Below, piece by piece: positions 11,301 through 19,253 of a DNA stretch of 64,000 bases. Numbering within the stretch: the stretch's first letter is position 1; every line of letters starts with the position of its first letter. The notes beneath the pieces were generated by a model that did no database searches, was not told the DNA's origin, and saw only the letters and a list, made by a program, of their open reading frames with translations. The translations under genes and the position numbers were made by a program. Origin of the DNA: SP5GCR1 sp965199685 (lineage in GTDB: Bacteria; Pseudomonadota; Gammaproteobacteria; Poriferisulfidales; Oxydemutatoraceae); assembly GCA_965199685.1 (NCBI GenBank), contig OZ241323.1, positions 558,001 to 622,000 of the forward strand, in the 5' to 3' direction.

Positions 11301-14300
11301 AGGCAACTATTATGTAGGTGGATTGATTGGTAGGAGTTATGATGCTCTAATTTCCAATAGTTATGCAACTGGTAGTATGTCGGGAGAATATTATATTGGT
11401 GGTTTAATTGGCAGAAACAATGATGCTTTAATTTCCAATAGTTATGCTTTGGTTAATGTAATAGCCAGTGGCCGTGCCTCCAATGTTGGTGGTTTGATCG
11501 GAATAAATTGGGGTGTTATAGTTGACAGCTATGCTTCTAGTAGCGTCGTAGTAAATGAAAGTGATGGAAGTCACATTGGGGGATTAGTGGGATCTAACAG
11601 TGGTACTATAAATAATAGCTATGCTTCTGGTAGCGTCGTAGTGAATGGAAATTTAGGGAGTAACATCAGTGGATTAGCAGGATCTAACCGTGGCACTATA
11701 AATAATAGCTACTCTTCTGGTAGCGTAGTAATCAATGGAAGTAGAGGAAGTGACATTGGTGGATTAGTGGGATGGAACGGTGGCGGCACCATAACTAATA
11801 GTTATGCTTTGGGTAGCGTAATATCGAATGGAAGTAGAGGGAGTAACATTGGCGGATTAGTGGGATCTAACGCTGGCACCGTAGCTAATGGCTATGCGAA
11901 AGGGGATATATCAGGGTTTGACAATATCGGCGGTTTAGTAGGTAGTAATAATGGTGCGTTAACTAATAGTTATGCGTTAGGTAGTGTATCAGGGCATGAA
12001 GCTGTTGGTGGATTGATAGGTCGCTTTTACGACCAGAGTAGCGGCCTAATAAAAAATAGTTATGCAGTGGGTAAAGTGACGGGTAGCCAATACGTCGGCG
12101 GTTTGATCGCTAAGACTGTTTGTACAGAAAGTATAGGCACCAATTGTACTGGTGCGGTATCGAGTCATTGGGATACTAATACAACAGGACAACTGACGAG
12201 CGACGGTGGAATAGCTCTGACAACTACACAGATGATTACACCAATCGCTCCTGATGCGAATAACCCCAGCCGCTATAGCGGTTGGGCCACCACCGACTGG
12301 GATTTCGGCAATGCTCATCAGTATCCTGTGGTACGTTATGCCGGATATTGCGAGAAAATAGGTAACAATATCTATCGCAATGAAGGCAATCCAAAGCGAC
12401 CTGATTGTGGTGATTTATTACTAGGGCAGCACACCTATCTGACTATGTTGTCATTCTCAGACAATACTGATTTATTCCCAACATTTAATCGTTTGCACAG
12501 AGATTATACGGCTAATGTAGATGTGAACATTAACTCTTTATCCATCACCCCGACTGCGGAAACGGTTGCTAATATTAGAATCAATGGCACAGAAATCACA
12601 AGCGGTGTCTCACATTCTGTTTCTTTGCAGCGAGGGAGCAATATCATCACTATTTCGGTCATAGGACAAGATGGTAGCGTTGATACATATCGCATTACGG
12701 TTTTGCGTGCGACCCAAACGAATTACGATGCCGACGACGATAATTTGATTGAAATTAATACCCTTGAACAACTCAATGCAATACGCTACGACAGCAATGG
12801 TGACGGCAATAGCGATATTGCAGTTCATTCCGATGATTATATAGGGGCTTATCCTGGGTTTTCTGGTTGTTCTGATACTTGTATCGGCTACGAATTAGTT
12901 AATGATCTAGATTTTCAGGATAGTGCAAGCTATCAAGATATAACCAATCAACCTAATTGGATTGGTAATAAAGGTTGGCAACCAATTGTTCTGTTTAATG
13001 CGATATTTGAGGGTAATAACCATACTATAAGTAATCTATTTATAGACCAAGAAGATATTGATAATGTAGGTTTGTTCGCAGTCACAGGTGGCGACGCGCG
13101 GATTCGTAATATTAATCTAAGCGATGTACAACTAATAGCAAGAAGGTATGTCGGTGGATTGACTGGGGTTAATCACGGTGCGGTGTCAAATAGCTACACA
13201 AACGGAAACATACTAGGTTTTTCCGTTATTGGTGGTCTCATTGGGGAGAATCATGGCAAGGTATCTATGAGCCATGCCAAAACCAATCTGGAAGGAGATC
13301 AAGATTATTCTGGTGGTCTTATCGGACGGAATGAAGGTATGGTATCCGGCAGTTATGCTGTAGGCAGCGTGTTCGGAAGTTATGGCATTGGTGGGCTCAT
13401 TGGGTGGAGTGGGGGTACGGTATCCGACAGCTATGCCAAGGTCAATGTACAGGGGAATGTGCAGAGAAATGGCAGCCGTATTGGTGGACTTATTGGATGG
13501 AGTGAAGGAATGGTATCCAACAGTTATGCAACGGGGAATGTATCGGGAGACGAAATGGTTGGCGGACTCATTGGTCGTAACAACAGCACGGCAACTAGAA
13601 GTTATGCTACAGGCAGCGTATCAGGGACTGAATTAATTGGTGGGTTAATTGGAATTGGTGACGCTATAAACAGCTATGCCTCAGGAGATGTTATAGGAAG
13701 AGAAGATGTTGGTGGACTAATTGGGAGTGGTGATGCTATAAATAGCCATGCTGTAGGAAGTGTGTCGGGCACAGAAGCAGTTGGAGGGCTAATTGGACGA
13801 GGTGATGCTATAAATAGCTATGCAAAGGGTAATGTGTCGGGAGTACAAAAAGTCGGTGGATTAATCGGGAATAATGTTCTTGGGAAAGTATCAAATAGTT
13901 ATGCTATGGGAGATGTATTGGGGATCTCCCATGTAGGAGGATTAGTAGGCGATAATGCAGGAAGTCTGTCTAGCGATGAACCTCTAGGTGCCATATTAAA
14001 CAGTTATGCCATAGGTCGTGTTGCAGGAACCCAATATGTCGGAGGATTAGTTGGGAGTAATGTCTGTGTTAATTTAGATTATCCCAGTGACTGTTCTAGA
14101 CACTCAATCTCAGCAGGAACTATAACTGCGAGCTACTGGGATAGCAATACAAGCGGTCAGACAAGGAATAACGGTGGCATATCTCTAAACACATCACAGT
14201 TGATTACTCCGACAGCACCCAATGCAGTTAGCCCAAACCGTTATAGTGGTTGGGATTTAGCTAACTGGCACTTCGGCAATAACAAACAATATCCTGCTGT

Positions 14301-17300
14301 TCGTTATGCTGGGCATTGTGAAAACATATCAAACAATGACCCGAATCTTAATCAAAACGACTTAGAACAACCTGATTGTGGAGATTTATTGCCGGGGCAA
14401 CGTTATGCTCATTTAATTGCTTTGAGTTTGTCCGAAAATACGACACTAGAGCCGTCGTTTAATGAGGACATCCTAAATTATACAGCAAGAGTAGCCCCCT
14501 ATACTTCTAGTATAGGGATAGTAGTTAGCGCAGAAGATTCGGTTCGTAGCATTACGATAAACGACACGACGGTTGCGAGTGGTAATGTGCATACCGTCTC
14601 GTTACCATCGCTTAAAAATATCATTGATATATCCGTGACCGCATTGGATCACAACATAAAAACATATAGCATCACGGTGTGGAAAGTTTCCCGAATGAAT
14701 TACGACACCAATGGTAACAATCTGATTGAAATTAAAAATCTGCAACAACTCAATGCGATGCGGTATGATTTGAATGGTGACGGTATCAGCGATGTCATAG
14801 GTAATCGCGATAGCTATTTAGAAGCCTTTGTTGGTTTTTCCGGCTGTTCTAGTAACTGTATTGGTTATGAGTTAGCTAGTAATCTTGATTTTCAAAACGA
14901 TGACGATTATGGAAATATTTCTAACAAGTCTAGCTGGACTAGCGGAAGAGGTTGGTTGCCGATATCACAGTTCAACGCAATATTTGACGGCAACGAAAAC
15001 CGAATTAGTAGTTTGTTTGTCAACAGAAAGACTTATGGGATAGGTCTGTTTGGTGATGTGAGCGAGGATGCACATATTCGTAATGTCCGGTTGATCAATG
15101 TACAAATTAGAGGAAGATATGGTGCTGGTGGTTTAACAGGGTGGAATGCCGGTACGGTGTCTAACAGCTATGTTGAAGGGGAGATAGAGGGAGAGAACGA
15201 CATTGGCGGCTTGATTGGATACAATGGGCGCGATGGCATTGTATCTAATAGCTATACGAGAGTTAATGTGTCAGGTCACAACTCAGTAGGCGGTCTGGTT
15301 GGAGATAATTCTGGTGGTGATATTTTGGGTAGTTATGCCACGGGCAGCGTGTCGGGAGAGAGAAGAGTTGGTGGCTTGGTTGGGGAGAATGATGGCGATA
15401 TAGTGAGTAGTTATGCGACAGCGAATGTGACAGGACGCAATCAAGTTGGTGGATTGGCAGGGACTGGAAGCTACATTATCGAGAATAGTTATGCTATCGG
15501 TCCCGTTCAAGGTGAAAGACATGTCGGTGGTTTGGTTGGTGAAGAAGGCACAGTAAGGCATAGCTATTGGAACATAGAAACCTCGGGGCAGTCAATCAGT
15601 GATGGTGGTATCGGCCTGTCCGAACTTGATATGACTATTGCAACGATGCCCAACGAGAGTAACCCCAACCGCTATATTGGTTGGGATACGACACATTGGC
15701 ATTTCGGCAATACGCAACAGTACCCTGCGCTTCGCTATGTTGAAAATTGTGAGCATACCGGCAGTAATATCAACCTCAACGAAGATACATCGGTACCAGA
15801 TTGTGGTGATTTATTGCCCGGGCAAAGGGATGTGAGTTTAATTGCATTGAGTCTGTCAAATAATGTGCGGCTAAGCCCGGCATTTAACCAAGAGATAACC
15901 GAGTATCGTGCGCAGGTATTAATGGGACTAGAACATCTTGCCGTTAGAGTGGTAGCGAGCAATGATGTAGAGGAGGTGACAGTCAACGGTAAGCCGGTGG
16001 CAAACGAGAGTTTGAATGCTGTGTCCTTAGAAACCGGCGATAGTGTTATCACGGTAGTGGTGGTCGGCGGTAGGGGAGCCATTGCGAAATCTTATGTGAT
16101 TACCTTAACACGACGAGGTAATAGTGCCCCAAGAGTGAACCAAAGGTTGACCGACCAAATCGCAGAAGTCGGCGAGCCCTTCAGCTATGCGATTCCGCAA
16201 AATGCCTTCTTGGATGCAGATGATGATAGCTTGATTTACTACACCCGAGGGTTGCAGCCATCAATTGACCCGTTTTCGGACGATGGCATCACATTTGACC
16301 CGAGTGATAACACTTTTAGCGGTATACCAGGTTACGGAGATGCCTCACAGGATACTGATGAACATATCATTACCGTTGGCGTTAATGATAGATATGGTGG
16401 TACTACAGAAAGTAGTTTTATGCTTTTTGTTGATAGCGAACCCACTGGCACTGTAGACATTGAAGCCGACACTACTAAAATGCAATTAGTGGGGCGGAAC
16501 ACTCTGGACGATGCGAATGGTGGTATTGTAGATATGGAGCATCAATGGCAAAAAGAGCAGGGCGATGATTTCGTAAATATCCGCCGAGCCAAATCTTTAT
16601 CTTATTTATTGCCGAATACCAAGAAAGCACGTGCTGCAGGTAATGTTTATAGACTCAATACTCTTATCACCGATGGTATCGGAGAGGTTTCAGGCTTTTC
16701 AACAGATTATGTTTTACCGAATTGGGCACCTAGGGTTATGATCACAAGAAGCACACAAACGATAGTAGAAGGCGATGTTTTGTTTTTGGAGGTACAAGGA
16801 AGTGATCCTAATTTAGATAAAATCAAATACAACTGGCAGCAGATAAGTGGCCGTAATGTAATGAAGGGTATAGAAAGAGGAAACTCCATACTAGAAGTAC
16901 CAATCTCGGCTCAGGTTGTTGGCAAAAAACATAGCACGAGTATGCTAGTATTTGCGGCAACAGTACGGGACAAAGGGGGTAGCCGTAGCAGTGAGCAAGT
17001 ATCTATTATTCTGGAAAAGATAGATAACGGACAGGTTGCAGCACTTGGCTCACCCATACAAGATGGTCGTATGTTAACTGCACCGCCTATAGATTTGGCA
17101 TCGGATATAGATGGTGAAGGTCGAGTGACAGGTTATCAATGGCAAGTTAGCACAGACAGCCGTGTTACTTGGATAGATATTGCCGATGCAGGTACGGATA
17201 TGAACTATATAGTGCCTCTCTCGACAACAGACAGCACGGAGTTTCGAGTTTCCGTTAGCTACGAGGATAGGCAAGGACATTCAAGGTCGGTATTTTCTAG

Positions 17301-17709
17301 AGTTGTCACCTATGCGTTAGGGAATAATCAGCCGACAATAGACCTACCAGTTCACAATAGCACCCTATCTATTATGAGTAGGGCGAGTACGGATGTTAGA
17401 GTGGTTGTATCAGATGCAGATGTAGCTGATGTACTAACGGTTACATTAAACGTCGTGGAAGGCAACAGTATTATAGAATCTACACCTACCAGCATCACAG
17501 TGATGCCGAATTCTGTGTCGACACGAGAAGAACAGGTATTCACTATCTTAGTCAAGCGATCGGGTACTGCGAAAATTAGAATAGAGCTGACGGATGACAG
17601 CGGAGTTTCTGCTAATTCAAACGCAGAACCGGTAGTATTGAATGTCAAGACATCAACTGATGCGATTCGTTTGCGAGTCAAAGTATTTTTAGAAAGTTCG
17701 CTTCAATGA
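5308..17709 (+). CDS. Giant secreted subtilisin-like (S8) serine protease with P-domain, cadherin-like and GLUG repeats
   Basis: 4133 residues. GTG start at 5308, the first start after an in-frame TGA, with AGGTGA nine bases upstream. Signal peptide at about 1-30 (AIAQ). The S8 catalytic domain has Asp81 (VVDTG), His113 (HHGTQVAG), oxyanion Asn229 (AAGN) and Ser310 (ATSAAAPHVSG), so it should be active. A proprotein-convertase P-domain covers about 440-562 (YIDVTLKGRHSS, DDWKLEI). About eight tandem cadherin-like beta-sandwich domains run to about 1392. Four blocks follow, starting near 1397, 1853, 2471 and 3130. Each begins with a D/NYDxDxxNLIEI...LQ/EQL motif and a C-x3-C-x-GYEL motif, carries GLUG repeats, and is followed by PDCGDLLPGQ/LGQ and another cadherin-like domain. 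A cadherin/Ig module (about 3604-3709) and an Ig-like tail close the protein. No LPXTG, autotransporter barrel or other anchor is visible, so the exit route from the periplasm is unclear. The propeptide-like gene upstream is its likely partner. Confidence 0.92.
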   Translation: MSKTIPLRLKVFSIILLLFLTIGIQSAIAQTTSCYEQTEKGSDPCYDLQWQLKNTSEININVESVWEEGYRGEGILIGVVDTGIAPHPDLDANRLRVLGLTGGYPIPSFSGHHGTQVAGIIAAIANNGIGGRGVAPEAMIFSITNIKPRLSGTVNLILDPLDLSRALTNRNREVAVYNNSWGLSNVQKRGIYLGSAFSGGNALFQRGIDIGLKEGFDGKGSVYVFAAGNSHCIGRNTLCGYRNSNYSGYANYYGVITVGAVNQRGRRAHDSEMGANLWISAPGEGIFTTDYKGIFPFGQSGYSGNFRATSAAAPHVSGVVALMRQVNDKLTWRDIKLILAATAKKIDANNKGCNSDLLFSECGGSGKWEDDGANKYGSSLEKYSFNHQYGFGLVNAAAAVELAKPGNWINVPQMDTTEKKNINFLSNSISCTTNNGSEKCSMSSTVTIKTDDIDFIEYIDVTLKGRHSSFSDLRVKLISPKGFESELAVPVVKKINDRGYINIINRYWKDYITSWRFGSARHLGEDPNDDWKLEIIDRKTDGNGSRLSNIKSWDIKFYGHVSPEFSSSNANLKNLTLLSDFSGKIDLNFLPNRTRYTVNVDHSIDRVRAIPDPADSKARIKNTAENFIDLDPGQTRNIEIEVTAQDGTKKVYTIAVRRAVASGQSNELTGLSLSDGVSLNFRRAQRNYRVNVANNIRSIRVTPTAANRATRIEVDGRVVVSGRASNTISLQEGLRTVRIVLTTGSDRETYHIEIIRAAASVNLNDDATLKDLRLSGISLNESFSSNRNSYTADVGSNSRSVTVIPTANHRDATITVDGSTVASGRSQSIRLNSNQQTIRIVVTSEDGGSVRNYTIAVTRAQSSDADLISLSLGNAFLGRDRSSLGLAPAPVTFSPSQTSYVISIHEGHSFLEMHLVAKDPAATITINRKSAKSGIKNNVDIRNNNIVSVKVTSGNKSVSKEYRFSVRKINFFITSHLAPQLNNLMLVEPSGERVILEGRRGRRGFDPQTSNHDAEVDTDVRYVTVTPVARRTDGVQLTVNGDTVASGSSIDVALEKGDNTITVIVTLLEGGNNNIYTVEVERAYSGDATLSSLRVIHNIEKGLSEEIDLEPPFYSGRRGYKARVGSDIEWINIFPQANDSEATIRINNRRLRGDSDSVRLNAGDNDIEVEVEAENGDRREYGVEVWRGSADDATLSSLKLSGGVNFERERSRRTSIGTSYRIDAGSNINSVIVTPIANDPAASVTIVANGETVGSGQVGQAVNLNERENTITINVVSKDGNRTRGYTIRVDRASGGDVSLRRYPDLSDDIRLRRSLSNDSLFTGDADYDTRYITVEIDTNDTGAHITINDESVASGQESRNIPLNVGVNIITVRVVSNDRSAEKIYTIIVTRLEVSTDYDSDDDNLIEIRNLEQLYAMRYELRDSDSHAAAFPGYNVSRSCHRRCIGYELMANLDFNNDASYQDLGNKSNWTSGEGWLPIDEFNVQFDGNGYSIANLFINRIDDGIGLFSKIDDEAHIRNIGIVNARITGLDEVGVLVGENDGGKVSNSYATGTVTGDDSIGGLVGLNYNNSIITSSYASVDVSGDYAIGGLVGRNGRTWDQSGTVSDSYATGSVLGRHTVGGLIGDNWQERENEEGVILNSYAIGRISGISSVGGLVGLDSSDPSSRQITNSYWDTDTTRQIESGGGSSLTTVLMISPTSPNATAPNRYTNWNTNKWHFGNNQQYPAVRYYENCGDSNQPDCGDLLPGQRAHLIDLSLSGDTKIQPSFNRISNYYVATISPETSSVGLTPTASDSTDIIAIKENTMTTSVANGGTHTASLDTGKNLINIVVTSRDGSMRTYTIKLLRITTDVDYDTDTDNLIEIANLEQLSAIRYDLDGNGISDDAINYELYQRAYPGFSGCADSCKGYELTTNLDFDNDDDYREAVANKDAWTGGKGWQPISEELNKAFSAIFEGNGYTINNLFIDRSGSDRVALFGQVANNTQIRNIGLIDIRVTGNYYVGGLIGRSYDALISNSYATGSMSGEYYIGGLIGRNNDALISNSYALVNVIASGRASNVGGLIGINWGVIVDSYASSSVVVNESDGSHIGGLVGSNSGTINNSYASGSVVVNGNLGSNISGLAGSNRGTINNSYSSGSVVINGSRGSDIGGLVGWNGGGTITNSYALGSVISNGSRGSNIGGLVGSNAGTVANGYAKGDISGFDNIGGLVGSNNGALTNSYALGSVSGHEAVGGLIGRFYDQSSGLIKNSYAVGKVTGSQYVGGLIAKTVCTESIGTNCTGAVSSHWDTNTTGQLTSDGGIALTTTQMITPIAPDANNPSRYSGWATTDWDFGNAHQYPVVRYAGYCEKIGNNIYRNEGNPKRPDCGDLLLGQHTYLTMLSFSDNTDLFPTFNRLHRDYTANVDVNINSLSITPTAETVANIRINGTEITSGVSHSVSLQRGSNIITISVIGQDGSVDTYRITVLRATQTNYDADDDNLIEINTLEQLNAIRYDSNGDGNSDIAVHSDDYIGAYPGFSGCSDTCIGYELVNDLDFQDSASYQDITNQPNWIGNKGWQPIVLFNAIFEGNNHTISNLFIDQEDIDNVGLFAVTGGDARIRNINLSDVQLIARRYVGGLTGVNHGAVSNSYTNGNILGFSVIGGLIGENHGKVSMSHAKTNLEGDQDYSGGLIGRNEGMVSGSYAVGSVFGSYGIGGLIGWSGGTVSDSYAKVNVQGNVQRNGSRIGGLIGWSEGMVSNSYATGNVSGDEMVGGLIGRNNSTATRSYATGSVSGTELIGGLIGIGDAINSYASGDVIGREDVGGLIGSGDAINSHAVGSVSGTEAVGGLIGRGDAINSYAKGNVSGVQKVGGLIGNNVLGKVSNSYAMGDVLGISHVGGLVGDNAGSLSSDEPLGAILNSYAIGRVAGTQYVGGLVGSNVCVNLDYPSDCSRHSISAGTITASYWDSNTSGQTRNNGGISLNTSQLITPTAPNAVSPNRYSGWDLANWHFGNNKQYPAVRYAGHCENISNNDPNLNQNDLEQPDCGDLLPGQRYAHLIALSLSENTTLEPSFNEDILNYTARVAPYTSSIGIVVSAEDSVRSITINDTTVASGNVHTVSLPSLKNIIDISVTALDHNIKTYSITVWKVSRMNYDTNGNNLIEIKNLQQLNAMRYDLNGDGISDVIGNRDSYLEAFVGFSGCSSNCIGYELASNLDFQNDDDYGNISNKSSWTSGRGWLPISQFNAIFDGNENRISSLFVNRKTYGIGLFGDVSEDAHIRNVRLINVQIRGRYGAGGLTGWNAGTVSNSYVEGEIEGENDIGGLIGYNGRDGIVSNSYTRVNVSGHNSVGGLVGDNSGGDILGSYATGSVSGERRVGGLVGENDGDIVSSYATANVTGRNQVGGLAGTGSYIIENSYAIGPVQGERHVGGLVGEEGTVRHSYWNIETSGQSISDGGIGLSELDMTIATMPNESNPNRYIGWDTTHWHFGNTQQYPALRYVENCEHTGSNINLNEDTSVPDCGDLLPGQRDVSLIALSLSNNVRLSPAFNQEITEYRAQVLMGLEHLAVRVVASNDVEEVTVNGKPVANESLNAVSLETGDSVITVVVVGGRGAIAKSYVITLTRRGNSAPRVNQRLTDQIAEVGEPFSYAIPQNAFLDADDDSLIYYTRGLQPSIDPFSDDGITFDPSDNTFSGIPGYGDASQDTDEHIITVGVNDRYGGTTESSFMLFVDSEPTGTVDIEADTTKMQLVGRNTLDDANGGIVDMEHQWQKEQGDDFVNIRRAKSLSYLLPNTKKARAAGNVYRLNTLITDGIGEVSGFSTDYVLPNWAPRVMITRSTQTIVEGDVLFLEVQGSDPNLDKIKYNWQQISGRNVMKGIERGNSILEVPISAQVVGKKHSTSMLVFAATVRDKGGSRSSEQVSIILEKIDNGQVAALGSPIQDGRMLTAPPIDLASDIDGEGRVTGYQWQVSTDSRVTWIDIADAGTDMNYIVPLSTTDSTEFRVSVSYEDRQGHSRSVFSRVVTYALGNNQPTIDLPVHNSTLSIMSRASTDVRVVVSDADVADVLTVTLNVVEGNSIIESTPTSITVMPNSVSTREEQVFTILVKRSGTAKIRIELTDDSGVSANSNAEPVVLNVKTSTDAIRLRVKVFLESSLQ

Positions 17710-17739
17710 GTTGGTGTTAATCCGAGCATAGGGATATTA
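13229..17739 (+). repeat. Large tandem duplication: copy of window positions 1-4412
   Basis: The 3' third of the giant protease gene matches the first giant gene. The offset is constant at 13327 bases over the last ~2 kb (for example stop codons at 4382 and 17709), where only scattered substitutions are seen. Small in-frame length differences lie in the GLUG region. Similarity extends about 25 bases past both stop codons (shared GTTAATCCGAGCAT). Confidence 0.9.
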
Positions 17740-17746
17740 ATAGACG

Positions 17747-17763
17747 ATGGCTATGGCGGAGAG
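17747..17763. repeat. 17-bp direct repeat of the tRNA-Ser 3' end (att-like), distal copy
   Basis: ATGGCTATGGCGGAGAG here is identical to 18345-18361, which covers the encoded CCA and last bases of the tRNA-Ser gene plus 7 bp beyond. A copy of a tRNA 3' end about 600 bp away is the usual signature of site-specific integration at a tRNA, although no integrase is visible between the copies. Confidence 0.45.
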
Positions 17764-17874
17764 TTATTGAATCGCTGATTTTCCAACATGTCATGGCATC
17801 GTACACACTCTTTCTTTTTTTTGATCGAATCATAGTATGATAAGTATGATGAAAACTGATTTACTAGGAGATTT

Positions 17875-18126
17875 ATGGAAACAAAAAAAGAGAAACTTTT
17901 AAGGAATAATTATATATTCTTCAAGAGCCAATTGCCTACTTTATTAAAGGATCAAAAAAAGAAAAATAAATTTGCTCTTATAAAGGATGAACAAATTATT
18001 GACATTTATGATACTGTTGAGCAAGCAATTAACATAGCTACAAAAGAAAAAAACTTTAAATTAGAAACTTTTTTAGTTCAAAAAATAGAAAAACAAAAAG
18101 TGCATTACATCTTAAGAATTGCTTAA
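17875..18126 (+). CDS. Small lysine-rich protein of unknown function
   Basis: 83 residues, start ATG preceded by TAGGAG at good spacing. The protein is very rich in lysine and its codons are AT-rich, unlike the flanking giant gene. No signal peptide or membrane segment is visible. The middle (FALIKDEQIIDIYDTVEQA) reads like a short beta-beta-alpha unit followed by a 'KLETFLVQKI' strand, a pattern seen in small conserved proteins that I cannot name with confidence. It lies between the two 17-bp att-like repeats, so it may be cargo of a small integrated element. A possible promoter is TTGATC (17821-17826), 18 bp, TATGAT (17845-17850). Confidence 0.6.
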   Translation: METKKEKLLRNNYIFFKSQLPTLLKDQKKKNKFALIKDEQIIDIYDTVEQAINIATKEKNFKLETFLVQKIEKQKVHYILRIA

Positions 18127-18159
18127 TGCCTCAATACAAATAACCCTATTTTGCTTTTA

Positions 18160-18344
18160 GAAAAATAGAACCGCAGTTTGAACCAGTAGGTCAAACGGCG
18201 TGAAGCTATGCAGAACCATAACATGGGTATGTGGGTCGGACAAGCTAAGGCTTGTCCTAAATGGTGGGTACACAAAAAACCACCCCGTCAGGCTACGCCT
18301 GCCACCCCTCCAAAGGAGGGGAATATCACTTTTTCAACAGCCCC
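18160..18344. repeat. Dispersed repeat mosaic (hairpin module, transporter-like TIR end)
   Basis: It contains an imperfect hairpin (CCGCAGTTTGA / TCAAACGGCG), a second hairpin (GGACAAGC / GCTTGTCC), the module CACCCCGTCAGGCT...CCAAAGGAGGGG, and ends in ACTTTTTCAACAGCCCC, the right inverted end of the MITE family. It is structurally the same as the locus at 35290-35485. Short reading frames across it are not genes. The repeat stops 7 bp from the tRNA-Ser CCA. Confidence 0.8.
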
Positions 18345-18361
18345 ATGGCTATGGCGGAGAG
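18345..18361. repeat. 17-bp att-like direct repeat, tRNA-proximal copy
   Basis: Identical to 17747-17763. It overlaps the 3' end of tRNA-Ser (complement) including the CCA. Confidence 0.45.
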
Positions 18362-18442
18362 AGAGGGATTCGAACCCTCGATACGGGATTACCGTATACA
18401 CGCTTTCCAAGCGTGCGCCTTCGACCACTCGGCCATCTCTCC
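18352..18442 (-). tRNA. tRNA-Ser(GGA)
   Basis: Read on the complement it folds as a class II tRNA. The acceptor stem GGAGAGA pairs with TCTCTCC, there is a D-arm with GCCGAGTGGTCGAAGGC, the anticodon stem CACGC/GCGTG carries loop TTGGAAA (anticodon GGA), a long variable arm (ATACGG/CCGTAT) follows, and the T-arm is GAGGG TTCGAAT CCCTC. Discriminator G and an encoded CCA are present. It decodes UCC/UCU serine codons. Confidence 0.97.
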
Positions 18443-18607
18443 GAGATTAGCGGTAATTGTACCATGCAGGTTGTGCATATTTATGAAAATGGGAGGAAGG
18501 TCATTTATATTGATTGAGGGAGACAAATAAGCACAAAAAACGATTAAAATTAGGTAGGGGAATTATATATTATTCTGCACAAAGTTTTATTATGTTATTA
18601 TTCTCAC

Positions 18608-19253
18608 ATGAAAAGCCTTAAAATTATTTGATCTGCCAGAAAGGTCCGTTACCGAATACCAAGTAGTAGCATTGTTTGAGAAACAACGCTGGGTTGATAA
18701 AGCAACTTGTCCTTATTGCGATAATGAGGGGCGAGTAGTGTCTAAGCATCTTTGTGCAAGATGTTGCAAAAGATTTACTGTAAAGATGAGTGTGGCAAAG
18801 ATAGACAAAACTCACATTGATGGCAAAGAAATTAACAAACACAAAAACAAGAAACCAAAGGCAGGTAAAAAGGGCTTTATGTGCAATGCCGCTACAAAAA
18901 TGCTACATCCGTTTATTAAGAATAATATCATGTCGAATAGTACTCTATACATAAATGACAACGAGTCCTACTCAAGAGCGTATAGACAGCATAGATCTAT
19001 TATTTATTTGATAAAACAATATGTTAACGGAATGACACATACTAACAGAATCGAAAGTATATGGGTTTTGCTGAAGCGAGGATACAACAGAACATACCAT
19101 AACTCAAGCATGAAACACCGTGGAGGATATGTTAATGAGTTTATTTTTAGATTGAATGAAAGGAATTGTGAGCGATATACGGTAGATAGGCTTGCTGATA
19201 TGGTTAGTACTAACGTTGGAAAACGTATAACCTATCAGAAGTTTATGAAATGA
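18608..19253 (+). pseudogene. Decayed IS1595-type (ISXO2-like) transposase
   Basis: The long frame (open from a TTG at 18672, 193 codons) shows a zinc-ribbon with CPYC and CARCCKRF. It then has a DDE-type core: KIDKTHIDGKE (first Asp), DNESYS (second Asp) and HTNRIESIWVLLKRGY (Glu), ending GKRITYQKF. This matches IS1595-family architecture. The segment that should connect the first and second Asp is much too short, implying an internal deletion. The natural start is probably ATG 18608 (MKSLK), in another frame from the matching LFDLPERSVTEYQ segment, so there is also an N-terminal frameshift. No terminal inverted repeats were found. The stop overlaps the methyltransferase start (ATGAAATGA). 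Very unlikely to be active. Confidence 0.75.

Noticed and set aside
18200..18530. Three overlapping short plus-strand reading frames (80-105 codons)
   Set aside because: They cross a dispersed repeat and the antisense of tRNA-Ser; their proteins repeat the translated repeat module (RLPPLQRRG).
18608..19253. A complete, active IS1595 element
   Set aside because: The transposase has an internal deletion and a frameshifted start, and no terminal inverted repeats were found around it.
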